Assembly (NCBI RefSeq): GCF_900103225.1
Contig: NZ_FNJH01000005.1
Span: 127,671-191,670, forward strand
DNA length: 64,000 nucleotides
Direction of reading: 5' to 3'
From: Pseudomonas congelans
GTDB taxonomy: Bacteria; Pseudomonadota; Gammaproteobacteria; Pseudomonadales; Pseudomonadaceae
Below are positions 19,929 to 28,489 of the stretch, one piece after another. Each line of letters starts with the position of its first letter. Within the stretch, counting starts at the first letter, position 1. A program made the translations under genes and the position numbers. The notes under the pieces are model-generated. The model made no database searches. It was not told the origin of the DNA and worked only from the letters and a program-made list of their open reading frames with translations.

Positions 19929-21128
19929 TTACCGCTCGATGGCCAGCGCAAGCCCCTGCCCGACGCCGACGCACATGGTTGCCAGGCCTCGGCGTCCACC
20001 GGTTTTCTCAAGATGATGCAGCGCGGTCAGCACCAGCCGCGCGCCACTCATGCCCAACGGATGGCCGAGAGCAATTGCCCCGCCGTTGGGATTGACCTGC
20101 GGCGCATCGTCCGCCAGACCCAGTTCGCGCAGCACCGCAAGACCCTGGCTGGCAAACGCTTCATTGAGTTCGATGACATCGAAATCGGTCACCGCCAGGC
20201 CCAGTCGCTCGACCAGCTTACGCACCGCTGGCACCGGGCCAATGCCCATCACCCGAGGTGCAACCGCCGCGCTGGCCATGCCGAGTACGCGGGCACGAGG
20301 CGTCAGGCCATGCTTTTTGACTGCTTCGGCCGAAGCCAGAATCAGCGCAGCAGCACCGTCGTTGACCCCGGACGCATTACCTGCAGTCACCGTGCGGTCC
20401 GGGCCGTTGACTGGCTTGAGTTTGCTCAGGGTTTCCAGACTGGTATCGCCACGCGGGTGCTCATCCTTGTCGACAATGGTCTCGCCCTTTTTGTGCGCGA
20501 CCCGCACTGGCACGATCTCTTCCTCGAAAAAGCCCGCAGCCTGGGCAACGGCAGTGCGTTGCTGGCTGCGCAGGGCGAAAGCGTCCTGATCGGCTCGAGA
20601 AATCCTGAAGTCGGTTGCAACGTTGTCGCCCGTCTCGGGCATTGAGTCCACGCCGTACTGCGCTTTCATCGCCGGATTGATAAAACGCCAGCCGATGGTG
20701 GTGTCTTCCAGCTTCATGTTGCGCGAAAACGCGGCATCGGCCTTACCCATCACGAAGGGAGCACGGGACATCGACTCGACGCCGCCGGCGATTGCCAGCT
20801 CGATTTCACCTGAAGCGATGGCCCGGAAAGCGGTGCCGATGGCGTCCATTCCGGAAGCACACAGGCGATTCAGAGTGACGCCCGGCACACTTTGCGGCAG
20901 CCCGGCCAACAGTGCAGCCATGCGCGCAACGTTGCGGTTGTCCTCACCGGCCTGATTGGCGCAGCCGAAGAACACTTCGTCGATCTCTTCCCAGTTGACC
21001 GACGGATTGCGCTCCATCAGCGCCTTGATCGGCACGGCAGCCAGGTCGTCTGCTCGCACCGAAGACAGCCCACCACCAAAACGACCGATGGGCGTACGAA
21101 TCGCATCGCAAATAAACACTTCACGCAT
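19929..21128 (-). CDS. pcaF: Beta-ketoadipyl-CoA thiolase PcaF
   Basis: 399 residues of the thiolase family. The nucleophile Cys is in NRLCASGMDA (about residue 90), the His in GHPLGMSGARL (about 355) and the second Cys in MCVGVGQG (about 385). It cleaves beta-ketoadipyl-CoA to succinyl-CoA and acetyl-CoA, the last step of aromatic catabolism through the beta-ketoadipate pathway. Its ATG (21128) overlaps the pcaJ stop by one base (TGATG), so it is coupled to pcaJ. An acetyl-CoA acetyltransferase is the only alternative; the pca neighbourhood decides. Confidence 0.93.
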   Translation of the reverse strand: MREVFICDAIRTPIGRFGGGLSSVRADDLAAVPIKALMERNPSVNWEEIDEVFFGCANQAGEDNRNVARMAALLAGLPQSVPGVTLNRLCASGMDAIGTAFRAIASGEIELAIAGGVESMSRAPFVMGKADAAFSRNMKLEDTTIGWRFINPAMKAQYGVDSMPETGDNVATDFRISRADQDAFALRSQQRTAVAQAAGFFEEEIVPVRVAHKKGETIVDKDEHPRGDTSLETLSKLKPVNGPDRTVTAGNASGVNDGAAALILASAEAVKKHGLTPRARVLGMASAAVAPRVMGIGPVPAVRKLVERLGLAVTDFDVIELNEAFASQGLAVLRELGLADDAPQVNPNGGAIALGHPLGMSGARLVLTALHHLEKTGGRRGLATMCVGVGQGLALAIER

Positions 21129-21907
21129 CACGCTTCTCCCGCAACCTGACCGTGAGCCGCGGCAGTTCGTGCTTCCAGATCACGCAGCGCCGTCAGCTCG
21201 ACCTCGGTAGGCTCTTCGGAAACCGCCACCGTGTCGGCAAAACGGATCTCCCAGCCGGTTGCGGCAACGACCTGCTCGCGGGTCACGCCAGGGTGCAGCG
21301 CGGTCACGACGAACTCGTGGGTGCCGGCTTCCGGCTCCATGATGCACAGGTCGGTGATGATGCCCACCGGACCGGCACCTGGCAGGCCCAGACGCTTGCG
21401 CGAGTCGCCGCCTTCGCCATGCCCGACCGAGGTGATGAAGTCCAGTTTGTCGACGAACGAACGCGCCGATTGCTTGAGAATGATCAGCACCGACTTGGCC
21501 GACCCGGCGATCTCCGGCGCGCCGCCGGCTCCGGGCAGACGCACTTTTGGATGGTGGTAATCGCCGACCACGGTGGTGTTGATGTTGCCGAAACGGTCGA
21601 CCTGCGCTGCGCCGAGAAAGCCGACATCGACGCGACCGCCCTGCAGCCAGTAACGAAAGATTTCGCTGGTGGATACCACTGTGTCGGCGGTTTCAGCCAA
21701 CTCGCCATCGCCGATAGACAGCGGCAATACCGTGGGCTTGGCGCCAATCGGGCCGGACTCGTAGATCAGTACCACGTCAGGGGCAGAGGTAAGACGTGCC
21801 AGGTTCGCAGCCTTGGAAGGCAGGCCGATGCCGACAAAGCATACAGAACCGTTGCGCAAGCGACGGGCTGCAGCAACGGTCATCATTTCACTGGTGGAGT
21901 AAGTCAT
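21128..21907 (-). CDS. pcaJ: 3-oxoadipate CoA-transferase subunit B PcaJ
   Basis: 259 residues, family I CoA-transferase beta subunit. The segment LIYESGPIGAKP contains the expected catalytic Glu, and the N-terminal region SVCFVGIGLPSKAANLA binds CoA. With PcaI it transfers CoA from succinyl-CoA to beta-ketoadipate. The start overlaps the pcaI stop by one base (TAATG), indicating a coupled 1:1 subunit pair. Confidence 0.92.
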   Translation of the reverse strand: MTYSTSEMMTVAAARRLRNGSVCFVGIGLPSKAANLARLTSAPDVVLIYESGPIGAKPTVLPLSIGDGELAETADTVVSTSEIFRYWLQGGRVDVGFLGAAQVDRFGNINTTVVGDYHHPKVRLPGAGGAPEIAGSAKSVLIILKQSARSFVDKLDFITSVGHGEGGDSRKRLGLPGAGPVGIITDLCIMEPEAGTHEFVVTALHPGVTREQVVAATGWEIRFADTVAVSEEPTEVELTALRDLEARTAAAHGQVAGEA

Positions 21908-22764
21908 TATTTGGCCTCCGAAGCGCGAGCCAGCTTGCTCTGGAATTCACTGAAATCTGCGGTGCCGTGGATATATTCATCGATCCACGCCGTAAAGGTC
22001 TCCCGGTCTCGAGCGATCGGGTCCCAGGCCTGATAGAACGGGTTGTCACGCTCGTAGTAGCCATGCGCATAGGACGGGTGAGCACCACCCGGCACCAGGC
22101 ACACCGCGCTCAGCGCCCAGGTCGGCAGCACGCAGGAATTCATCGGCGCCTTCAGGTCATCGACGATTTCTTCCACCGTCACAATGCAGCGCTTTGCAGC
22201 CAGCGCGGCTTCTTTCTGCGCACCGAGAATGCCCCACAACAGCACGTTGCCCTTGCGGTCGGCTTTCTGAGCATGAATTACGGTTACGTCGGGGCGTACC
22301 GAAGGCACCGCTGCCAGCACTTCGCCGGTGAACGGGCACGTGACGGTCTTGATCAGCGGGTTGACCTTGGGCAGGTCGGACCCGGCGTAAGCGCGCAGCA
22401 CGGCGAACGGCAGACCGGACGCACCCGCTACGTAGGCGTTGGCAAGGTCGGCATGGCTGTGCTCTTCAATTTCCATCGCCCGCGGCCACTGTTTTTCAAC
22501 GGCATCGCGCAAACGGTGGAGGGAGCCAACGCCAGGGTTGCCACCCCACGAAAAAATCAGCCGCTTCGCACAACCGGCGCCGATCAACTGGTCGTAGATC
22601 AGATCGGGCGTCATGCGCACCAGCGTCAGGTCTTTTTTACCCTGACGGATGATTTCATGGCCGGCGGCCGTGGGGATCAGATGAGTGAAGCCTTCCAGCG
22701 CAACGGTGTCGCCATCGTTGACCAGTTGCTTCACCGCATCGCGTAGAGAAAGAATGTCTGCCAT
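21907..22764 (-). CDS. pcaI: 3-oxoadipate CoA-transferase subunit A PcaI
   Basis: 285 residues, alpha subunit of a family I CoA-transferase. A Gly-containing N-terminal CoA-binding region (VALEGFTHLIPTAAGHEII) and LIFSWGGNPGVGSLHR are typical. ATG 22764 is preceded by GGAG seven bases away; the frame remains open for ten more codons without a good site. It is the first gene of pcaIJF(T). Two PcaR-like boxes lie 94 and 113 bases upstream of the start. Confidence 0.92.
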   Translation of the reverse strand: MADILSLRDAVKQLVNDGDTVALEGFTHLIPTAAGHEIIRQGKKDLTLVRMTPDLIYDQLIGAGCAKRLIFSWGGNPGVGSLHRLRDAVEKQWPRAMEIEEHSHADLANAYVAGASGLPFAVLRAYAGSDLPKVNPLIKTVTCPFTGEVLAAVPSVRPDVTVIHAQKADRKGNVLLWGILGAQKEAALAAKRCIVTVEEIVDDLKAPMNSCVLPTWALSAVCLVPGGAHPSYAHGYYERDNPFYQAWDPIARDRETFTAWIDEYIHGTADFSEFQSKLARASEAK

Positions 22765-22857
22765 GAGGTGCTCCGAACCCAACATCACGTTCAATGATCA
22801 GCGCGAAGACCTGCGCCGGAATGAAAATGAGGTTATGCCTGAGCAAGATGGCAAACA

Positions 22858-22872
22858 ATCCGATAATCGACT
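22858..22872. promoter_or_regulatory. PcaR-like box A, pcaI promoter
   Basis: ATCCGATAATCGACT shares the core CGATAATCG with the PcaR site I recall from P. putida (GTTCGATAATCGCAC). It is 19 bases centre-to-centre from box B, so the two sit on about the same face of the helix, as expected for -10 and -35 occupancy. Confidence 0.65.
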
Positions 22873-22876
22873 AAAC

Positions 22877-22891
22877 GTTCGGTAATCGAAC
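22877..22891. promoter_or_regulatory. PcaR-like box B, pcaI promoter
   Basis: GTTCGGTAATCGAAC, nearly a perfect dyad, differs from the remembered PcaR consensus at only two positions. It lies upstream of box A relative to pcaI. Confidence 0.7.
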
Positions 22892-22920
22892 GAATTCAAT
22901 CTGTCAGAAAAACGGCCACT

Positions 22921-23763
22921 TCAGGTAAACAACTGCGTACTCAGGTCGCGACTGGCATCGAGCATGATCGGCAGAAAGCGCTGTTCCAGTTCGCTGCGCG
23001 CCACACGTCCGGCACTGGTACTGACATTCAGCGCAGCCAGCACCTGGCCCGACGCATCATAGACCGGTACGGCAATCGAACGCAGCCCCTGCTCCAGTTC
23101 CTGATCGACAATGCACCAGCCCTGTTGCCGAACCAGTTGCAGACATTCGAGCAAGGCTTCCGGCGTGCGAATGGTGCGGCTGGTCTTGGGCTGCAGATCG
23201 ACATGGTCAAGGTATTCATGCAGCGAAACGTCATCCAGTGCAGCCAGCAGAATGCGGCCCATGGACGTGCAGTACGCGGGAAGGCGACCGCCCACGGAAA
23301 GGTCGACCGAGATGAGTCGCTGCGTGGTCGCAGAGCGCGCTATATAAAGAATATCGTCGCCTTCCAGCGTGGCCATGTTGCACGCCTCGTGCAGCTGATC
23401 ACTCATACGGTCCAGATAAGGCTGCGACGAGGTTGCCAGTGGCGTCGATGACAAATAGGCGTGACCCAGGGTCAGCACCTTGGGCAATAGCGAGTAGGTA
23501 CGACCGTCAGTGGTCGCATAACCGAGCTTGATCAGCGTGTGCAGACAACGACGCACTGCCGCGCGGGGGATTTCTGTGCGGTGGCTGATCTGTGCAATGG
23601 TCAGGTGTCGCTTGCGCTCCTGAAAGGCATGAATCACGGCCAGCCCGCGCGCCAGCGACGTCATGAAATCCGGATCACCGGTCAGCGCCTGAATGCGCTT
23701 TGCAGGCGACGCCACGATGGGCGGTGCCAATGAGGCAAAAGATTTACGCAGTTCGTCGTTCAT
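22921..23763 (-). CDS. pcaR: IclR-family regulator PcaR
   Basis: 280 residues. The N-terminal winged helix lies at about 40-90 (LTIAQISHRTEIPRAAVRRCL), followed by the IclR effector domain with the typical AYCTSMGRILLAAL and WCIVDQELEQGLRSIAVPV segments. By homology it binds beta-ketoadipate and activates pcaIJ and other pca operons. It lies upstream of and in the same direction as pcaI, separated by 156 bases with PcaR-like boxes. Two further boxes lie upstream of its own start. Confidence 0.9.
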   Translation of the reverse strand: MNDELRKSFASLAPPIVASPAKRIQALTGDPDFMTSLARGLAVIHAFQERKRHLTIAQISHRTEIPRAAVRRCLHTLIKLGYATTDGRTYSLLPKVLTLGHAYLSSTPLATSSQPYLDRMSDQLHEACNMATLEGDDILYIARSATTQRLISVDLSVGGRLPAYCTSMGRILLAALDDVSLHEYLDHVDLQPKTSRTIRTPEALLECLQLVRQQGWCIVDQELEQGLRSIAVPVYDASGQVLAALNVSTSAGRVARSELEQRFLPIMLDASRDLSTQLFT

Positions 23764-23846
23764 TGACCCACCTTATGTAACTGCCTTTCAGGCCCTGTAA
23801 ACCGCAGGCTTCAGCTCTTTTCAGCGGACCGAAGCCCGGCCCGATT

Positions 23847-23861
23847 GTGCGATTATCGAAC
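23847..23861. promoter_or_regulatory. PcaR-like box upstream of pcaR
   Basis: GTGCGATTATCGAAC is the exact reverse complement of the PcaR consensus as I remember it. It faces the box at 23866-23880 as an inverted pair, with TGCGATTATCG and CGATAATCGCA as arms. Confidence 0.7.
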
Positions 23862-23865
23862 AGGT

Positions 23866-23880
23866 GGCCGATAATCGCAA
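23866..23880. promoter_or_regulatory. Second PcaR-like box, abutting a rightward -35
   Basis: GGCCGATAATCGCAA carries the CGATAATCGCA core and ends immediately before a TTGACC hexamer (23881-23886) pointing away from pcaR. It could control pcaR, the divergent transcript, or both. Confidence 0.6.
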
Positions 23881-23909
23881 TTGACCCTATGTAAATATAC
23901 TTATACCTT
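23881..23909 (+). promoter_or_regulatory. Candidate sigma-70 promoter facing away from pcaR
   Basis: TTGACC at 23881-23886 is followed by TATACC at 23902 (spacer 15) or TACCTT at 23904 (spacer 17). The expected start of transcription is near 23914, leading straight into a hairpin and terminator and no ORF. Confidence 0.5.
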
Positions 23910-23913
23910 TACC

Positions 23914-24003
23914 TCTGCCACGAAGTGACTTCTTGGAAATACTGGTCAGGTACCCACTAAGAAGTCCAAGGCAGCGGCCTTGCTCATCAAGCAAGGCCGT
24001 TTT
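23914..24003 (+). ncRNA. Candidate small RNA divergent from pcaR
   Basis: About 90 bases between a plausible promoter and a clear intrinsic terminator. The first hairpin pairs GACTTCTT (23927-23934) with AAGAAGTC (23959-23966). The loop between them holds TGGAAATACTGG and CAGG. The second hairpin is the terminator. There is no start codon with a ribosome site in the unit. I cannot match it to a named Pseudomonas small RNA. The expression and boundaries are inferred from sequence only. Confidence 0.5.
23975..24003 (+). terminator. Rho-independent terminator of the candidate small RNA
   Basis: CGGCCTTGC and GCAAGGCCG form a perfect nine-base-pair stem with a seven-base loop, followed by TTTT. 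No coding gene on the plus strand ends here, so it needs another transcript to explain it. Confidence 0.85.
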
Positions 24004-24620
24004 CATTACTCAGGCGCGCCCTCTGTGCCCGATGCCCGCGACATCTTCCTGCTCATCCCGTTCTCAGTCGGCGCCTGCCGCGCAACTCAAGACATCCCGC
24101 ATATAGAAAGCCGTGAATTTCCTCGCCAACATTTTGTCGTCGAAAGTCAAAACTGTTTTATAAAACTTCTGTCATATAAATGGCCCACTGAAACTTCGGA
24201 ACAATCGTACAAAAAAACCATACCGGTGAACTCATTCAACCTCTGTTGTTGACGTAACAGAACTTCTTGGAGATAGTATCCGTCAGTTGGTTGGCAATAC
24301 CCTCGCAACGATTGATTCGTTCACCCGATTTCTGCTTCGACTGTCTTGTCGACGCCCTGTCACGGTGCACCATCGCCGCGAGACCATCAGCAAGCCTGCC
24401 AGCTCAAGCCTTGCGCTTGAAATCAAACGTATGTCGCTACGACAGGTGTTTTTCTCTGGTGCACGTAGCCGCAGACAACAACAGGCATGTCCAGTAAACC
24501 GTTCGCGCAATCGCCCGAACAGGTCGCTGACTGTATTTGGTATACAGCCAGACTGGAGTGAACATACTTGCAATGTTTTGCGTCATCGCCAGAGCCCATT
24601 CGACTCGATCAGGTATTAAA
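24004..24620. other. Gene-free interval, partly AT-rich
   Basis: No convincing gene is seen in these 617 bases. Frames of 76-110 codons overlap one another on both strands, with unbiased composition and no good start sites. The part at 24120-24250 is notably AT-rich. The segment just before 24621 probably holds the promoter of the following small gene. Confidence 0.5.
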
Positions 24621-24818
24621 GTGACTAAAGATGAACTGCGCGCGGAACTTGAGCGCCAGGAGCAACGCTACAAGGATGTCTACGGCGGTGAAATCACCAC
24701 CTACGCCGCGCAACCTGAACCGGAACGCAAACCCTGGCGCAAAAGAGCCAGCCTGCTGGACCAGGCGTTCAAGCAAGAACTGCAAAAAATGGAAGAAGGC
24801 CTGAAAGAAGAGCCATGA
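24621..24818 (+). CDS. Small conserved hypothetical upstream of pitA
   Basis: A 65-residue highly charged, helical protein (VTKDELRAELERQEQRYKD; later EPERKPWRKR). It has no signal peptide or membrane segment. I favour GTG 24621 because the protein then begins with an amphipathic charged helix; ATG 24573 is in frame and preceded by GGAG at a long spacing, giving 16 further residues. It lies 206 bases before pitA in the same direction. Function unknown. Confidence 0.65.
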   Translation: MTKDELRAELERQEQRYKDVYGGEITTYAAQPEPERKPWRKRASLLDQAFKQELQKMEEGLKEEP

Positions 24819-25024
24819 CAGCACGGGTCTGGTGATCCCTGCCCGATAAGTCTCCTACTTCCAGCACCCGGAATTACACGCCTTACTGCCTCATTGAGCA
24901 CTCAACGGGGCGGCGCTCATGCGTCTTTTTTTTGGTTTGAGGCGACACCACGCGGTGACGACAAGTCGTTCGGTATTTTTTCTGTCATAATCGCGCCCCC
25001 TTCAGACCCGGTCAGAAAACCTAC

Positions 25025-26497
25025 ATGATCGATTTATTCAGCGGGCTTGATGCCTGGGTGCTTGTGAGCCTGTTGCTCGCCCTGGCTTTCGTCCTCACCT
25101 TCGAGTTCATCAACGGCTTTCATGACACCGCCAACGCGGTGGCGACAGTCATCTACACCAAAGCAATGCCGCCTCATCTGGCCGTGTTCTTTTCCGGTGT
25201 ATTCAACTTTCTCGGCGTGTTGCTGGGCGGCGTAGGCGTTGCCTATGCCATCGTCCATCTGCTGCCGGTCGAACTGCTCATCAACGTCAACACCGGACAT
25301 GGCCTGGCCATGGTGTTCTCGCTGCTGGCGGCGGCCATTACCTGGAACCTCGGTACCTGGTACTTCGGCATTCCGGCCTCCAGCTCGCACACGCTGATCG
25401 GCTCGATACTCGGTGTGGGTCTGGCCAATGCGCTGCTCAACGATATCCCGTTGGCCGATGGCGTTAACTGGCAGAAAGCGATCGATATCGGCGCGTCGCT
25501 GGTGTTCTCGCCGCTGGCCGGCTTTATCGTTGCGGGTCTGGTGCTGGTTGCCCTGAAGTGGTGGCGCCCGCAGTCGAAGATGCACAAGACTCCCGACCAG
25601 CGCCGCAAGCTGGACGACAAGAAGCATCCGCCGTTCTGGAACCGTCTGGTGCTGGTCATTTCCGCAATGGCGGTCAGCTTCGTACATGGTTCGAATGATG
25701 GTCAGAAAGGCATTGGCCTGATCATGCTGGTACTGATCGGTATCGTACCCAGCCAGTTCGTGCTTGACCTCACCAGCACGACCTATCAGATCGAACGTAC
25801 CCGCGATGCGACCCAGCACCTGAGTCAGTTCTATCAGCGTAACAGCAGCACGCTGGGCGAATATCTGGCCATGGGCAAAGCCGAAAAAGGCGACCTGCCT
25901 TCAAGCTCCGCCTGTAACCCGAAGCAGACCGAACCTACCATCGACGCGTTGCTCGACCGCCTGAAGGGCGTGTCCGACTACCACGCGCTGGCACCTGAAA
26001 GCCGCATCGAAGTACGTCGCTATCTGTTGTGCCTGGACGACACCGCCCGCAAGGTCGGCAAACTTCCAGACCTGTCGGCACGTGAAAAGTCCGATCTGGA
26101 GAAACTTCGCAAGGACCTGACCACCACCACCGAGTACGCTCCGTTCTGGGTGATTCTGGCGGTCGCACTGGCGCTGGGCATCGGCACCATGGTTGGCTGG
26201 AAACGTGTGGTCCTGACAATCGGCGAGAAGATCGGCAAGCAGGGCATGACTTACGCACAAGGCATGTCGGCGCAAATCACCACCGCCTGTGCGATTGGTC
26301 TGGCCAACGTGTTCAGTCTGCCGGTGTCCACCACGCATATTCTGTCGTCGGGTGTAGCCGGTACCATGGTCGCCAACAAGAGCGGCCTGCAAGGCGGAAC
26401 CGTGCGCACCATCCTGCTGGCCTGGGTACTGACCCTGCCGGCAACGGTCGCCTTGTCCGCAGCGTTGTTCTGGCTGGCTTCCAAGGCCCTGGCCTGA
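25025..26497 (+). CDS. pitA: Low-affinity inorganic phosphate transporter PitA
   Basis: 490 residues of the PiT/PHO4 family. The duplicated signature is seen as EFINGFHDTANAVATVIYTKA near residue 30 and a second copy FVHGSNDGQKGIG near 220. About 10 membrane segments flank a large central soluble domain (about 260-370). It cotransports metal-phosphate with protons across the inner membrane. The ribosome site before ATG 25025 is weak (AGAAAAC). It stands alone, with a terminator hairpin after it. Confidence 0.93.
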   Translation: MIDLFSGLDAWVLVSLLLALAFVLTFEFINGFHDTANAVATVIYTKAMPPHLAVFFSGVFNFLGVLLGGVGVAYAIVHLLPVELLINVNTGHGLAMVFSLLAAAITWNLGTWYFGIPASSSHTLIGSILGVGLANALLNDIPLADGVNWQKAIDIGASLVFSPLAGFIVAGLVLVALKWWRPQSKMHKTPDQRRKLDDKKHPPFWNRLVLVISAMAVSFVHGSNDGQKGIGLIMLVLIGIVPSQFVLDLTSTTYQIERTRDATQHLSQFYQRNSSTLGEYLAMGKAEKGDLPSSSACNPKQTEPTIDALLDRLKGVSDYHALAPESRIEVRRYLLCLDDTARKVGKLPDLSAREKSDLEKLRKDLTTTTEYAPFWVILAVALALGIGTMVGWKRVVLTIGEKIGKQGMTYAQGMSAQITTACAIGLANVFSLPVSTTHILSSGVAGTMVANKSGLQGGTVRTILLAWVLTLPATVALSAALFWLASKALA

Positions 26498-26503
26498 TCT
26501 GAA

Positions 26504-26543
26504 ACCTTTCGGGCGGTGCATCCCTTGCACCGTCTGAAGGGTT
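26504..26543. terminator. Terminator between pitA and the facing small gene
   Basis: CGGTGCA and TGCACCG pair around a short loop, extended by CCTTTC/GAAGGG outer pairing, and are followed by GTTTG. It lies between two convergent genes. Confidence 0.65.
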
Positions 26544-26547
26544 TGAC

Positions 26548-26748
26548 TCACTTATCCTCTTGCTCCCCCTCCTTCTCAAGCCCTTCAACAGGCGCTTGCG
26601 CTTGCTGCAGCTCGCGCCACAGTGCTGCGGCACCTTCGAAATCAGTGCCGTTTTCCGCCGTCAGTTGCGCAGGGTCATAGCGGCTCAGGCAGCCTTCGCC
26701 AAGCGTTGCCGGCGCGGTGGAAGTGGCTTTGTCGAGAGGATCGGTCAT
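26548..26748 (-). CDS. Small acidic hypothetical protein
   Basis: A 66-residue acidic protein, MTDPLDKATSTAPATLGEG, with no signal peptide or membrane segment. AAGGTGA lies six bases before the ATG. It sits downstream of purU in the same direction after a 77-base gap and faces pitA. No family recognised; the strong ribosome site supports translation. Confidence 0.6.
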   Translation of the reverse strand: MTDPLDKATSTAPATLGEGCLSRYDPAQLTAENGTDFEGAAALWRELQQAQAPVEGLEKEGEQEDK

Positions 26749-26825
26749 TGGCTGTCACCTTGCACGTTGCACCATTGCCGACAGCTGGGTCGGGAGCGCG
26801 AGAGACGCGCTCCGGAAAAGATAGA

Positions 26826-27677
26826 TCAGTCAAAGACGACCGTCTTGTTGTCGTGAACCAGAACGCGGTCTTCCAGATGAGCGCGCAGGCCGCGGGCCAG
26901 CACCATTTTTTCCACGTCGCGACCGAAACGCACCATGTTTTCGATGCTGTCACGGTGGCTGACGCGTACGACGTCCTGCTCGATGATCGGCCCGGCATCC
27001 AGTTCTTCGGTCACATAGTGACAGGTCGCGCCGATCAGTTTGACACCGCGCAACGAGGCCTGGTGATAAGGCTTGGCGCCGACGAACGATGGCAGGAAGC
27101 TGTGGTGGATATTGATGACCTGATGGGCATATTCACGGCACAGCTGTGGCGGCAGAATTTGCATGTAACGCGCCAGAACCACGACATCGGCCTGGTGATG
27201 ACCGACCAGACGCGATACCTCGGCGAACGCAGGCTCCTTGTCTTTCGGGTCCACCGGAACATGGTAGTAAGGGATGTCATGCCATTCGACCATGCTGCGC
27301 AGGTCCTGGTGGTTTGAAATCACACAGGCGATGTCGCAGTCGAGTTCGTCACTGTGCCAACGGTGCAGCAGGTCGGCCAGACAGTGCGATTCGCGACTTG
27401 CCATGAGCACGACGCGCTTCTTCTGCGCCGAGTCGGTAATGCGCCAGTCCATCGAAAAAGCTTCGGCAATCGGCGTGAACGCTTCACGGAACCCGTCCAG
27501 GTCAAAAGGCAGGGTGTCGGCACGGATCTCGTGACGCATGAAAAACCAGCCGCTGAGATTGTCCGAATGATGACTCGCTTCGGTGATCCAGCCGTTATGG
27601 GACGCCAGAAAGTTACTGACTTTGGCAACGATGCCTACACGGTCCGGGCAAGCAATCACCAGACGAAAAGTGCGCAT
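26826..27677 (-). CDS. purU: Formyltetrahydrofolate deformylase PurU
   Basis: 283 residues. An N-terminal ACT regulatory domain (about 1-80) precedes a formyltransferase-fold domain with NIHHSFLPSFVGAKPYHQA near 205 and the conserved GATCHYVTEELDAGPII. It hydrolyses 10-formyl-tetrahydrofolate to formate and tetrahydrofolate, balancing the one-carbon pool; the ACT domain senses glycine/methionine in E. coli. It starts ATG 27677 with GGAGTTTCCCCCA upstream. It is next to divergent mvaT. Confidence 0.94.
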   Translation of the reverse strand: MRTFRLVIACPDRVGIVAKVSNFLASHNGWITEASHHSDNLSGWFFMRHEIRADTLPFDLDGFREAFTPIAEAFSMDWRITDSAQKKRVVLMASRESHCLADLLHRWHSDELDCDIACVISNHQDLRSMVEWHDIPYYHVPVDPKDKEPAFAEVSRLVGHHQADVVVLARYMQILPPQLCREYAHQVINIHHSFLPSFVGAKPYHQASLRGVKLIGATCHYVTEELDAGPIIEQDVVRVSHRDSIENMVRFGRDVEKMVLARGLRAHLEDRVLVHDNKTVVFD

Positions 27678-28035
27678 TGGGGGAAACTCCAGAACTTCGC
27701 AAAGCCGCTATTCTAGCGGCTGCGCAGCAAAACTGCAGTATCTCTGTTGCCAGAATTCAGATACCGAAAAAGCACACCGCCAAGGCCAGAGATTGCACCT
27801 TGCCAGTATGGGTTTTTACGGGGTTTACCGCTAAACAAAACCTGTAATAAGGAGGGCTTTATAGCGGCGATCTTTTGAAGGAAGCACGACCCACCCCTAG
27901 TTCAGAGGTCTGTAGGACGTGTGTATATTGCTAAATAATTCAAATAAAACTTTTATTTAATGTTTACTTGCTCATTTACAGTGACTATTATTGCCGCACT
28001 GTATCCCTGCAACCCTCACAACATAAGGTCTCCTC
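27678..28035. promoter_or_regulatory. purU-mvaT divergent intergenic region
   Basis: These 358 bases contain no gene. The half next to mvaT (27900-27970) is strongly AT-rich (for example ATTCAAATAAAACTTTTATTT), the kind of sequence H-NS/MvaT proteins bind, so autoregulation is plausible. No unambiguous -35/-10 pair can be assigned. Confidence 0.5.
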
Positions 28036-28416
28036 ATGTCCCTGATCAACGAATACCGCGCTACAGAAGAAGCCATCAAAGAACTGCAGGCCCGTTTGAA
28101 GAACCTGTCGCAAGACGACAAACTGCAAACCGAGCTGGAATTCGAAGGCAAACTGCGCACGCTGATGGGCGAATACCAAAAGTCGCTGCGTGACATCATT
28201 GCCCTGCTGGATCCGGATGCCAAGGTAAACAAGGCCCCTCGTGGCGGCGCTGTTAAACCTGCCGGCACCAAACGCGCCCGCAAGGTCAAGCAATACAAGA
28301 ACCCGCACAACGGTGAAGTCATCGAAACCAAAGGTGGCAACCACAAGACGCTGAAAGAGTGGAAAGCCAAGTGGGGCAGCGACGACGTTGAAAGCTGGGC
28401 CACTTTGCTGGGCTAA
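28036..28416 (+). CDS. mvaT: H-NS-like xenogeneic silencer MvaT
   Basis: 126 residues, the size of Pseudomonas MvaT/MvaU. The N-terminal coiled coil (about 1-60, NEYRATEEAIKELQARLKNL) is for oligomerisation, followed by a basic linker (GTKRARKVKQ) and the C-terminal DNA-binding domain with NPHNGEVIETKGGNHKTLKEW. It silences AT-rich, horizontally acquired DNA. Such DNA in this window would include the Hcp-Tae4 island. A strong terminator follows. Confidence 0.95.
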   Translation: MSLINEYRATEEAIKELQARLKNLSQDDKLQTELEFEGKLRTLMGEYQKSLRDIIALLDPDAKVNKAPRGGAVKPAGTKRARKVKQYKNPHNGEVIETKGGNHKTLKEWKAKWGSDDVESWATLLG

Positions 28417-28447
28417 GCTTCACAAGGTCGCGATTCATTGCGATTGC

Positions 28448-28474
28448 AAAAACGCCAGCTTGCTGGCGTTTTTT
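28448..28474. terminator. mvaT terminator
   Basis: AAAAACGCCAGC and GCTGGCGTTTTT pair perfectly around a TT centre, with A- and T-runs that let it work in both directions between mvaT and sbcB. Confidence 0.93.
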
Positions 28475-28489
28475 ATTGCCCGGTATTTT

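Noticed and set aside
24267..24619. Overlapping frames of 76-110 codons before the pitA cluster
   Set aside because: No start signals, no recognisable composition, mutual overlap on both strands.
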